Below are positions 23,592-29,912 of a stretch of 42,019 nt of DNA, in pieces. A program made the position numbers and the translations under genes. Under the pieces are notes generated by a model, which did not search any database, was not told where the DNA came from, and was given only the letters and a program-made list of their open reading frames with translations. The number at the start of each line of letters is the position of its first letter. The stretch's first letter is position 1. Source of the stretch: Bacillota bacterium (GTDB lineage Bacteria; Bacillota; Bacilli; ZCTH02-B2); assembly GCA_017577895.1 (NCBI GenBank), contig PKQY01000014.1, forward strand, positions 1-42,019. Reading direction: 5' to 3'.

Positions 23592-24134
23592 ATGAAAGCA
23601 ACAGGCATCGTACGACGCATCGACGATTTGGGCCGGGTAGTGATTCCAAAAGAAATCCGTCGCACGTTGCGGATTCGTGAAGGCGATCCGCTGGAGATTT
23701 TTGTCGATCGCGACGGCGAAGTCATCCTAAAAAAATATTCTCCCATCGGCGAGTTAGGAGAGTTTGCCAAAGAATATGCCGATTCCCTTTACGACAGTCT
23801 GCATCACATCACCTTGATCTCCGACCGGGATGCGGTCATCGCCGTTTCCGGCGCGCCTAAAAAAGATTTTCTCGACAAGCCCATCGGCGAAGTGGTGGAG
23901 ACGGCCATGGAATCCCGGCGGACAAGAATGGAAAACACCCCTGGAGAATACGATTTGGTGAAAGATTACCGGCAGCCGATTCAGTCCTTTGTCGTGGCGC
24001 CCATCATTTCAGGCGGTGACCCCATCGGCGCGGTGATCTTGTTAAGCCAAGAGCCGAACGTCCGGATGGGCGAGTTGGAAGTGAAGCTGGCAGAAACGGC
24101 CGCCGGTTTTCTCGGACGGCAAATGGAACAATAG
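23592..24134 (+). CDS. spoVT: Stage V sporulation regulator SpoVT
   Basis: A 180-residue regulator with an AbrB-type N-terminal DNA-binding domain (ATGIVRRIDDLGRVVIPKEI) and a GAF-like C-terminal domain (about 56-178). In B. subtilis SpoVT tunes sigma-G gene expression in the forespore. ATG 23592 is 8 nt after GTGAGG. It is the second AbrB-fold protein in the window; unlike the abrB product it has no cysteine pairs. Confidence 0.96.
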   Translation: MKATGIVRRIDDLGRVVIPKEIRRTLRIREGDPLEIFVDRDGEVILKKYSPIGELGEFAKEYADSLYDSLHHITLISDRDAVIAVSGAPKKDFLDKPIGEVVETAMESRRTRMENTPGEYDLVKDYRQPIQSFVVAPIISGGDPIGAVILLSQEPNVRMGELEVKLAETAAGFLGRQMEQ

Positions 24135-24140
24135 ATTTTT

Positions 24141-24162
24141 CCCCTCTTCAGGGGGTTTTTTT
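24141..24162 (+). terminator. Terminator of spoVT
   Basis: CCCCT (24141-24145), loop CTTC, AGGGG (24150-24154), followed by seven Ts (24156-24162). Confidence 0.85.
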
Positions 24163-24185
24163 ATGGCCGCGGTGGTTGGCACATT

Positions 24186-24214
24186 TTGTCTTTTCCGCGG
24201 AATCGACGTATAAT
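24186..24214 (+). promoter_or_regulatory. Sigma-A promoter of yabM
   Basis: TTGTCT (24186-24191), a 17-bp spacer and consensus TATAAT (24209-24214). Confidence 0.78.
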
Positions 24215-24267
24215 GACAAAGATATGGATAGAAAGGGAACGGAGTTGGGTGGGCAGGTGACGGATAT

Positions 24268-25962
24268 TTGGCTGGCGGTGAGGGCAAATCGTTCATGCGG
24301 GGCGCCGTCATCCTCGGCGTCGCGTCGTTTTTGTCCCGGCTGTTGGGCACGGTGTATAAAATTCCGTTTGAAAACATGACCGGGTCCGTCGGTTTTTACA
24401 TTTACAACCAAGTGTATCCGTTATATACCATCCTTCTGGTGCTCTCGACGGCGGGGTTTCCGACGGCCATTTCCAAACTCGTCTCCGAACGGCTGGTGCA
24501 TGGCGACCGGGCCGGCGCCCGCAGGGTGTACCGGGTGTCCTCGGTCATCTTGACCATGACCGGCGGTTTTTTCTTTTTGTGCCTCTTTTTCGGGGCGCCG
24601 GCCATTGCCGCCTGGATGGGCGGCGGGGAAGAACTGGTGCTGCCCATTCGGGCCGTTTCCTTCGCCTTGCTGCTGGTGCCGGCCATGGCGGCGTTGCGCG
24701 GCTATTTTCAAGGTTTTCAAAACATGATGCCGACCGCCGTGTCGCAAGTGGTGGAGCAGCTGGTGCGGGTGACCTTCATTTTGCTGGTGACGTTTTTCGC
24801 CATGCAGTGGGTTGTGCCGACCGAACGGGCCGTGGTGCTGGCGGCCAGCGGCGCGGTGATGGGCGCCTTTGTCGGGGCCATCGCGGCCTTCGGGTATTTG
24901 TTGGGCTACAAGCGGCGGGTGGAAGCCGACGAGGTGTCTTCCCGACGGAAGGAAGTCCGGGAAAAGGAACCCATCGGGGACCTGCTCAAAAAAATTGTGG
25001 CCACGGCGTTGCCTATCGCCTTGGCGTCCCTCGTCTTGCCGTTGTTCAATTTGGTCGATGCCTTTACGATCAAGACGATCTTGAACCACGCGTTTTGCGG
25101 CGGGGCATTGGATTGTACCGAGGCGGCCTACTGGAAAGGCGTGTACGACCGCGGACCGACGTTGGTGCAGTTTGCCGCTTTTTTTGCCACCGCCATCGCC
25201 TTGTCCATTGTCCCGGCGGTGGCCGAGTCCAAAGAGCGGCGCCGCTGGCAGGAGGCGGCGGAGCGGGCCGAGTTGGCCATTAAAATGACGTTGTGGCTCG
25301 GCGTTCCGGCGTCCATCGGCTTGGCCGTCATCGCCGAGCCGGTCAACATCATGTTGTTTCGCAATGATGAGGGGACGTGGGCCGTGCGCATTGCCGCTTT
25401 GACCGTCATGTTTTCGACCCTCACCATGACGTGCACCGGCATTTTGCAAGGCGTCGGGCACTTGCTGTTGCCGGCCCGCATCTTGCTGCTGGCCGTCGCC
25501 GTGAAGCTGGCGGCCAACTTGTTGCTCGTGCCCGCTTGGCAAATCAACGGCGCCGCGGCGGCGACGGTGCTGGCCTACATGATGGCGGCGAGCCTGAACC
25601 AACGGGAAGTGCGGCGGCGGGTGCACATCCGCTGGGATCGGCCGACGCTGTACGGCAAACCGTTGTTGGCGGCGCTCGTGATGGCAGGCGTGTTGTGGGG
25701 GGTGTTGCAATGGATGGAGGGATGGATGTACGGCCTGCTGTCCCCCCGCTGGGCGGCGACGGTGTTGTCGCTCGTCTGTGTGCTCATCGGCATGCCGGTG
25801 TACGGATGGGTGCTCCTCAAAAGCGGCGTCATCCGGATCCGGGACTTGCAGCAAGTGCCGCGGCTGAGGCGGTGGATTCCCCGTTTCGTGCGCTGGGGAT
25901 GGTTAAAAGAAGATGAAGGCGAAGCCATGAAAGGAGTGCGCGGATGGCGGAACACTCGATGA
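24268..25962 (+). CDS. yabM: Polysaccharide/lipid flippase family protein YabM (SpoVB/MurJ-like)
   Basis: A 564-residue polytopic membrane protein of the MOP exporter superfamily. It has many hydrophobic helices and the signature SFMRGAVILGVASFLSRLLG followed by VYKIPFENMTG. Relatives flip lipid-linked envelope precursors; the YabM substrate is unknown. TTG 24268, with AGGTGA 7 nt upstream, keeps the S-F-x-x-G motif at the N-terminus; ATG 24295 would remove part of it. The 3' end overlaps yabN by 19 nt. Confidence 0.88.
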   Translation: MAGGEGKSFMRGAVILGVASFLSRLLGTVYKIPFENMTGSVGFYIYNQVYPLYTILLVLSTAGFPTAISKLVSERLVHGDRAGARRVYRVSSVILTMTGGFFFLCLFFGAPAIAAWMGGGEELVLPIRAVSFALLLVPAMAALRGYFQGFQNMMPTAVSQVVEQLVRVTFILLVTFFAMQWVVPTERAVVLAASGAVMGAFVGAIAAFGYLLGYKRRVEADEVSSRRKEVREKEPIGDLLKKIVATALPIALASLVLPLFNLVDAFTIKTILNHAFCGGALDCTEAAYWKGVYDRGPTLVQFAAFFATAIALSIVPAVAESKERRRWQEAAERAELAIKMTLWLGVPASIGLAVIAEPVNIMLFRNDEGTWAVRIAALTVMFSTLTMTCTGILQGVGHLLLPARILLLAVAVKLAANLLLVPAWQINGAAAATVLAYMMAASLNQREVRRRVHIRWDRPTLYGKPLLAALVMAGVLWGVLQWMEGWMYGLLSPRWAATVLSLVCVLIGMPVYGWVLLKSGVIRIRDLQQVPRLRRWIPRFVRWGWLKEDEGEAMKGVRGWRNTR

Positions 25963-27455
25963 GAAGCCGTTTGATCGTGGTCGGGTTAGGATACGGCGAT
26001 GAACAGGCGTTGCCTTTAGGCAATTGGCGCAAACTCCAACAAGCCGAAAGGCTCTATTTGCGGACGGTCCATCACCCGGTGGTCGACTTTTTGCGCCGGG
26101 AAGGGATCCGGTTTGACAGTTTCGATGCCGTCTACGATCAGTCGACGCGGTACGAAGACGTCTACCGGCAAATTGTCCAACGGTTGTCGGCGGCGTTGGA
26201 AGAAGCGCAAACGGCCGGGGTGCCCGAGGTGGTGTATGCGGTGCCGGGTCATCCCATGGTGGCCGAGCAAACGGTCCAGCTGCTGGTGGAACGGGCTCAA
26301 GCCGAGGGATGGGACTTGGAGGTGCTGCCGGCGCCCAGTTTTTTGGATGTCGTGGCGGCCCGGCTGGCACTGGATCCGATTGACGGCTGGCTCGTGTTGG
26401 ACGGCACCGTCCTTCACCGTTCCCAACTGAACCCGGCGCTCTGGACGGTCATCGCGCAAGTGTACGACCAGGCCGTGGCGTCGGAGGTGAAATTGACGTT
26501 GATGGACGTTTATCCCGACGATTATCCGGTCCTGGTGGCCAACGCTCTGGGGGTGGCCGGTCAAGAGGCGGTGGAGCGGCTGGCGTTGTATGAACTGGAT
26601 CGGGACCGCCGCCGTTTTGGCCACCTGACCTTGATTGTCGTGCCGGCGGCGGAAGAGGGCCATCCGTGCCACTTGCGCCGGTACGAGAAGGCGCTAGACA
26701 TCGTCGCCACGTTGCGGGGCCCCAACGGTTGCCCGTGGGATCAAAAACAGACCCACCAATCGTTGCGGCGGTATTTGGTGGAGGAGACGGCCGAGTTGTT
26801 GGAAGCCATCGACGCCGAAGACCCCGACGGCATGCAGGAAGAATTGGGCGACGTGTTGCTTCAAATTTTGCTTCACGCCCAAATCGCGTCCGAAACCGGC
26901 TATTTTCACATGGATGACGTCATCGGGCAGTTGAACGAGAAACTCATCCGCCGCCACCCCCATGTGTTCGGCCGCGGCACCGCATCCACGGCCGAGGAAG
27001 TGGCGGCCAACTGGGAGCAAATCAAGCAACGGGAGCGGGAGGAAAAAGGCGTTTCTCCGCCGGCTTCCCGGTTGTCGGCGATGCCGCCGTCCTTGAGCGC
27101 CCTGCTGACAGCGGAGCGGTTGCAGCAGATGGCGGCCGAGGTCGGTTTTGACTGGCCCCATGCGGCCGATGTCTTTGCCAAGGTGCGGGAAGAACTGGCG
27201 GAAGTGGAGCAAGCGTCGGCGGCGGAGCGCGCCGGCGAACTGGGCGATTTGCTGTTTGCAGTGGTCAATCTGTGTCGCGTCTACGGCGTCGATCCGGAGG
27301 CGGCGCTGGCACAGGCCAACCAAAAATTTCGCCGTCGTTTTCAATATGTGGAAGAGCGGTTGCGGGAGCAGGGACGTACGTTTGACGAGACCGACTTGGC
27401 GGAAATGGATGCCTGGTGGGAAGAAGCGAAACGGCGGGAACGCGACAGGACGTAG
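25944..27455 (+). CDS. yabN: YabN: tetrapyrrole methylase-MazG nucleotide pyrophosphohydrolase fusion
   Basis: A 503-residue fusion. Residues about 8-230 are a SAM-dependent tetrapyrrole-methylase domain (LIVVGLGYGDEQALPLGN, YAVPGHPMVAEQTVQ). From about 245 a tandem MazG region begins with LRGPNGCPWDQKQTH and the metal-binding EETAELLEAIDAEDPDG and EELGDVLLQ. MazG hydrolyses NTPs to NMP and pyrophosphate, clearing aberrant nucleotides; the methylase domain's substrate is unknown. ATG 25944 follows AAGGAG. Confidence 0.94.
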   Translation: MAEHSMRSRLIVVGLGYGDEQALPLGNWRKLQQAERLYLRTVHHPVVDFLRREGIRFDSFDAVYDQSTRYEDVYRQIVQRLSAALEEAQTAGVPEVVYAVPGHPMVAEQTVQLLVERAQAEGWDLEVLPAPSFLDVVAARLALDPIDGWLVLDGTVLHRSQLNPALWTVIAQVYDQAVASEVKLTLMDVYPDDYPVLVANALGVAGQEAVERLALYELDRDRRRFGHLTLIVVPAAEEGHPCHLRRYEKALDIVATLRGPNGCPWDQKQTHQSLRRYLVEETAELLEAIDAEDPDGMQEELGDVLLQILLHAQIASETGYFHMDDVIGQLNEKLIRRHPHVFGRGTASTAEEVAANWEQIKQREREEKGVSPPASRLSAMPPSLSALLTAERLQQMAAEVGFDWPHAADVFAKVREELAEVEQASAAERAGELGDLLFAVVNLCRVYGVDPEAALAQANQKFRRRFQYVEERLREQGRTFDETDLAEMDAWWEEAKRRERDRT

Positions 27456-27472
27456 TTGAAAGGGGGAACGGC

Positions 27473-27772
27473 ATGCGGTTGGACAAGTTTTTAAAAGTGT
27501 CCCGCTTGGTGAAACGGCGGCCGCTGGCGAAAGCGCTCTGCGATCAAGGGCGGGTGGAGATCAACGGGAAGGCGGCCAAGGCCGGCAGCGAGGTCAAACC
27601 CGGAGATCAGCTGCGCATTCGTTTTGGGCAACACGTGTTGCACGTGCAGGTGGAGGCGGTGAGGGAAAACGTCCGCAAAGAGGAAGCCGGGTCGCTTTAT
27701 ACCGTGCTGGCGCAGGAGCGGATTGAGACGCCGGATGACGAATGGCAGGAGCCGCCGGACCGGGAGTTCTAA
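27473..27772 (+). CDS. rqcP: RqcP (YabO), S4-domain ribosome quality-control factor
   Basis: A 99-residue S4-domain protein: MRLDKFLKVSRLVKRRPLAK, then GRVEINGKAAKAGSEVKPGD. In B. subtilis RqcP binds the 50S-peptidyl-tRNA complex and works with RqcH to add alanine tails to stalled chains. ATG 27473 follows AAGGGGG and gives the typical N-terminus; the frame upstream overlaps yabN. An acidic C-terminal tail (ETPDDEWQEPPDREF) is seen. Confidence 0.94.
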   Translation: MRLDKFLKVSRLVKRRPLAKALCDQGRVEINGKAAKAGSEVKPGDQLRIRFGQHVLHVQVEAVRENVRKEEAGSLYTVLAQERIETPDDEWQEPPDREF

Positions 27773-27834
27773 TCCGCCTTCGTTGTCCATAAGATGGGGT
27801 TAGGGCCAGTCTTGTGGAAGGAGGCGGAATTCCT

Positions 27835-28113
27835 GTGGTCGAACCGAAGGACAGTCACGAGGTGCATCTAGTGAACCGCAAATCGATGCGCATCACAGGA
27901 GTGAAAGATGTCGAGAGTTTCGACAGCGAGGAATTTTTGTTGCACACCCATCAAGGATACTTGGCGGTCCGGGGGAAAAACCTTCATATGAGAAATTTAA
28001 ACGTCGAAGCGGGCGAAGTGCACATTGAAGGCCTCGTGTTGGATATGATGTACATGGAGCAGCGGGAGATGGGGGAAAAGGCGAAAGGGTTTTTTAGCCG
28101 GTTGTTCCGATGA
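27835..28113 (+). CDS. yabP: Spore cortex protein YabP
   Basis: A 92-residue YabP/YqfC family protein. NRKSMRITGVKDVESFDSEE, GYLAVRGKNLHMRNL and the C-terminal KAKGFFSRLFR match B. subtilis YabP, needed for spore cortex assembly. GTG 27835 is about 10 nt after AAGGAGG (27818-27824); GTG 27814 lies before that site. CATAAGAT at 27788 resembles a sigma-E -10, but no convincing -35 accompanies it. It overlaps yabQ by 4 nt (ATGA). Confidence 0.93.
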   Translation: MVEPKDSHEVHLVNRKSMRITGVKDVESFDSEEFLLHTHQGYLAVRGKNLHMRNLNVEAGEVHIEGLVLDMMYMEQREMGEKAKGFFSRLFR

Positions 28114-28571
28114 CGCTGTACGAACAGTGGCTCACCTTTTTCGCCATGGGCGTCTGCGGTATCCTGATGGGCATTTATTATGACGGTTTGCGGGAATTGT
28201 CCCGGACATGGCCCGCCGTGCGCCGTTGGCAGGCGGTTTGGGACGGGTTATTTTGGCTCGGTTCCCTTTTGCTGGTCGTGACCGCGTTGTGGATGGTCAA
28301 TCAGGGCGTGTTCCGCTGGCACGTGTTGCTGGGGCTGATGGCGGGTGTCGGATTGTACGGATGGCTGTTTTCCCGGGGAGTGCGTCGGTTTTTTCAACAC
28401 CTGTACCGCCTGCTGGCGGTGTGGACGTCCCGATTGGTTTGGTTCGTTCGCCGGTTCGTCATCACCCCGCTTTTGTTCATCGGCAAGGGTACGGTTCGCG
28501 TGGCGCATTTTTTCATGCGCTGGTCGGCAGGAATTTATTCGGGCATCGCGAAAATAGTTAAAAGAAAATGA
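28110..28571 (+). CDS. yabQ: Spore cortex membrane protein YabQ
   Basis: A 153-residue membrane protein with about four hydrophobic segments. The N-terminal segment MGVCGILMGIYYDGLRELSR is typical of YabQ, which in B. subtilis localises to the outer forespore membrane and is needed for cortex formation. The start ATG overlaps the yabP stop, implying coupling. The C-terminus is basic (KIVKRK). Confidence 0.92.
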   Translation: MTLYEQWLTFFAMGVCGILMGIYYDGLRELSRTWPAVRRWQAVWDGLFWLGSLLLVVTALWMVNQGVFRWHVLLGLMAGVGLYGWLFSRGVRRFFQHLYRLLAVWTSRLVWFVRRFVITPLLFIGKGTVRVAHFFMRWSAGIYSGIAKIVKRK

Positions 28572-28585
28572 GGCGGTGAACCGAG

Positions 28586-28882
28586 TTGGCGACGAAACGA
28601 CATCGACGCATCATGTTGGCCGTCGTGGTGACCGGGGCGTTGTTGGCGGGCATCGGGTGGACGGCCGCAGATTTGAAGCGGCAGATTGCGGCACAGGAAC
28701 AGCAATTGGCCCAGCTCGAAGCGGAGCGGGCGGCACTGCTTGCGGAGCAGGAGCGGTTGAAAGTGGAATTGGAGAAAATGGACGATCCGGAGCATATTGC
28801 AAAGTTGGCCCGCAAACACTATTTCATGACATACCCGAGCGAAATTTTGTTCATTCCGACCACGGACAAGAGCCACCGGTAA
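28586..28882 (+). CDS. divIC: Cell division protein DivIC (FtsB-like)
   Basis: A 98-residue bitopic membrane protein. A basic N-terminus (KRHRR) precedes one membrane helix (about 9-27), then a leucine- and glutamate-rich coiled coil (about 30-66) and the DPEHIAKLARKHYFM motif. DivIC joins FtsL and DivIB in the divisome. The start is TTG 28586 with AGGCGG about 9 nt upstream. Following yabPQ is the conserved arrangement. Confidence 0.95.
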   Translation: MATKRHRRIMLAVVVTGALLAGIGWTAADLKRQIAAQEQQLAQLEAERAALLAEQERLKVELEKMDDPEHIAKLARKHYFMTYPSEILFIPTTDKSHR

Positions 28883-28890
28883 AAGCCCGG

Positions 28891-28925
28891 TTGACTTGAA
28901 CCGGTTCCCTGTTGTAAAATATAAT
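28891..28925 (+). promoter_or_regulatory. Overlapping sigma-A promoters of yabR
   Basis: TTGACT (28891-28896) with TAAAAT (28915-28920), 18-bp spacer, overlaps TTGAAC (28896-28901) with TATAAT (28920-28925), also an 18-bp spacer. Either could serve yabR. Confidence 0.7.
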
Positions 28926-28971
28926 TGGACTTTTGTAATTTTTATCGATTTTAAGGAGGAACTATTTTTTT

Positions 28972-29373
28972 ATGGCCGTTGAAGTTGGCAGCAAGTATCA
29001 AGGGAAAGTGACGGGTATCACCCATTTTGGGGCGTTTGTGGAGCTGCCAGGAGGAGAAACAGGGATGGTTCACATTTCGGAAATCTCGGATGAGTATGTT
29101 AAGGATATTCGAGATTTTCTGAAGGTGAACGACATCGTCACGGTCAAAGTGATGAACGTGGCCAGTGACGGCAAAATCGGCCTGTCTATCCGCCGGGCTC
29201 AGGAAGGCTACGATTCCCGGCCTTCACGAAAACAACGCCGGTTTGGTGAACGCAAGTCGTCGCCGTCGTTGGAGGAGATGATCAGCCGATTCATGCGGGA
29301 CAGCGAAGAACGGTTGGCTTCCCTCCGACGGCATGAAGCAAAACGGGGCGGCCGGGGTGGTCGGCGAGTATAA
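28972..29373 (+). CDS. yabR: S1-domain RNA-binding protein YabR
   Basis: A 133-residue protein with one S1 domain (about 4-75: GSKYQGKVTGITHFGAFVEL, GMVHISEIS, KIGLSIRRAQ) and a basic C-terminal tail ending RGGRGGRRV. Such tails add nonspecific RNA binding. The cellular target is unknown; relatives include general stress protein 13. The ribosome binding site AAGGAGG (28953-28959) is 12 nt from ATG 28972, longer than usual, with a run of seven Ts between. Confidence 0.93.
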   Translation: MAVEVGSKYQGKVTGITHFGAFVELPGGETGMVHISEISDEYVKDIRDFLKVNDIVTVKVMNVASDGKIGLSIRRAQEGYDSRPSRKQRRFGERKSSPSLEEMISRFMRDSEERLASLRRHEAKRGGRGGRRV

Positions 29374-29385
29374 GGAGACCTTGTC

Positions 29386-29414
29386 TTGACGGTTCAGAAG
29401 TGGCGTGGTACAAT
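29386..29414 (+). promoter_or_regulatory. Sigma-A promoter of tRNA-Met
   Basis: TTGACG (29386-29391), a 17-bp spacer and TACAAT (29409-29414), about 55 bp before the mature tRNA. Confidence 0.75.
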
Positions 29415-29438
29415 CCGGTTGTCGGAAACGGCAACCGG
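29415..29438 (+). other. GAAA-tetraloop hairpin between promoter and tRNA
   Basis: CCGGTTGTCG (29415-29424) and CGGCAACCGG (29429-29438) form a 10-bp stem with one G-U pair, closed by the loop GAAA. It covers the expected start of the tRNA transcript. It may act as a terminator or 3' stabiliser for yabR mRNA; only two or three Ts follow. Confidence 0.55.
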
Positions 29439-29473
29439 TTTATTGATCTGAAAAACTTTCGGATAAGACATGC

Positions 29474-29550
29474 GGCGGCGTAGCTCAGCTGGTTAGAGCA
29501 TACGGTTCATACCCGTAGAGTCGGGGGTTCGAATCCCTCCGCCGCTACCA
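29474..29550 (+). tRNA. tRNA-Met(CAU), elongator type
   Basis: A 77-nt cloverleaf with encoded CCA. The acceptor GGCGGCG pairs with CGCCGCT (G1-U72 is a wobble), the D arm is GCTC-AGCTGGTTA-GAGC, and the T arm contains GGTTCGAAT. The anticodon stem-loop has CAT at 29508-29510. The stem TACGG/CCGTA lacks the three G-C pairs of initiator tRNA, so this is the elongator. B. subtilis has tRNA-Met and tRNA-Glu at this spot; tRNA-Glu is absent. Confidence 0.95.
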
Positions 29551-29586
29551 AAAAGCGAAAATTGGATGTGTTGTTTACATACAGCG

Positions 29587-29615
29587 AAGGCCTGGTTTGC
29601 GGAACCAGGCCTTTT
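29587..29615 (+). terminator. Terminator after tRNA-Met
   Basis: AAGGCCTGGTT (29587-29597) and AACCAGGCCTT (29603-29613) form a perfect 11-bp stem with a 5-nt loop, then TTTT. Confidence 0.9.
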
Positions 29616-29705
29616 GCGTTGACGCCGCAGGAGCGGCATTTTTTTATAGCTTTTTTTCAGAATTTTTGTCGCGTCGTTGTTTCGTTATGCTGGAAAACGC
29701 AATGC

Positions 29706-29712
29706 TTCGACA
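29706..29712 (+). promoter_or_regulatory. Spo0A box (reverse orientation) upstream of spoIIE
   Basis: TTCGACA is the exact complement of the 0A box TGTCGAA. A weaker TGTCGCG lies at 29667-29673, and TTTGACA at 29827-29833 (6 of 7 on the minus strand) overlaps the spoIIE -35. The gap 29616-29827 contains no credible gene. Confidence 0.6.
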
Positions 29713-29827
29713 TGCGGATGACAGAACAGATGTTTTACAACCATGGAAAACGGTTGCGCGAAAACGCGGACGGGCGCTGTTTTTGTCTGGACCCATCGGT
29801 TGGTGGATTGAAAGAGATCTCCTTGAT

Positions 29828-29860
29828 TTGACAAAACTTTCAAACGGCAACATCTATAAT
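29828..29860 (+). promoter_or_regulatory. spoIIE promoter with 21-bp spacer (Spo0A-activated sigma-A type)
   Basis: Consensus TTGACA (29828-29833) and consensus TATAAT (29855-29860) are separated by 21 bp, not 17. The B. subtilis spoIIE promoter has the same unusual 21-bp spacing and depends on Spo0A. Confidence 0.85.
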
Positions 29861-29912
29861 GGGGTCACGAACGCCGGATGGATTTTTGAATTTTTTGGAA
29901 AGGGTGAGGAGG

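Noticed and set aside
24421..25854. 477-codon minus-strand open frame
   Set aside because: Exact shadow of the membrane protein gene yabM; its His/Gln/Arg-rich product is a by-product of codon bias.
29562..29831. 89-codon plus-strand frame between tRNA-Met and spoIIE
   Set aside because: It runs through the tRNA terminator, a 0A box and the spoIIE -35, has no ribosome binding site and no recognisable similarity.
29859..29912. ATG 29859 as the spoIIE start
   Set aside because: It overlaps the -10 TATAAT at 29855-29860, so it cannot be on the transcript from that promoter.
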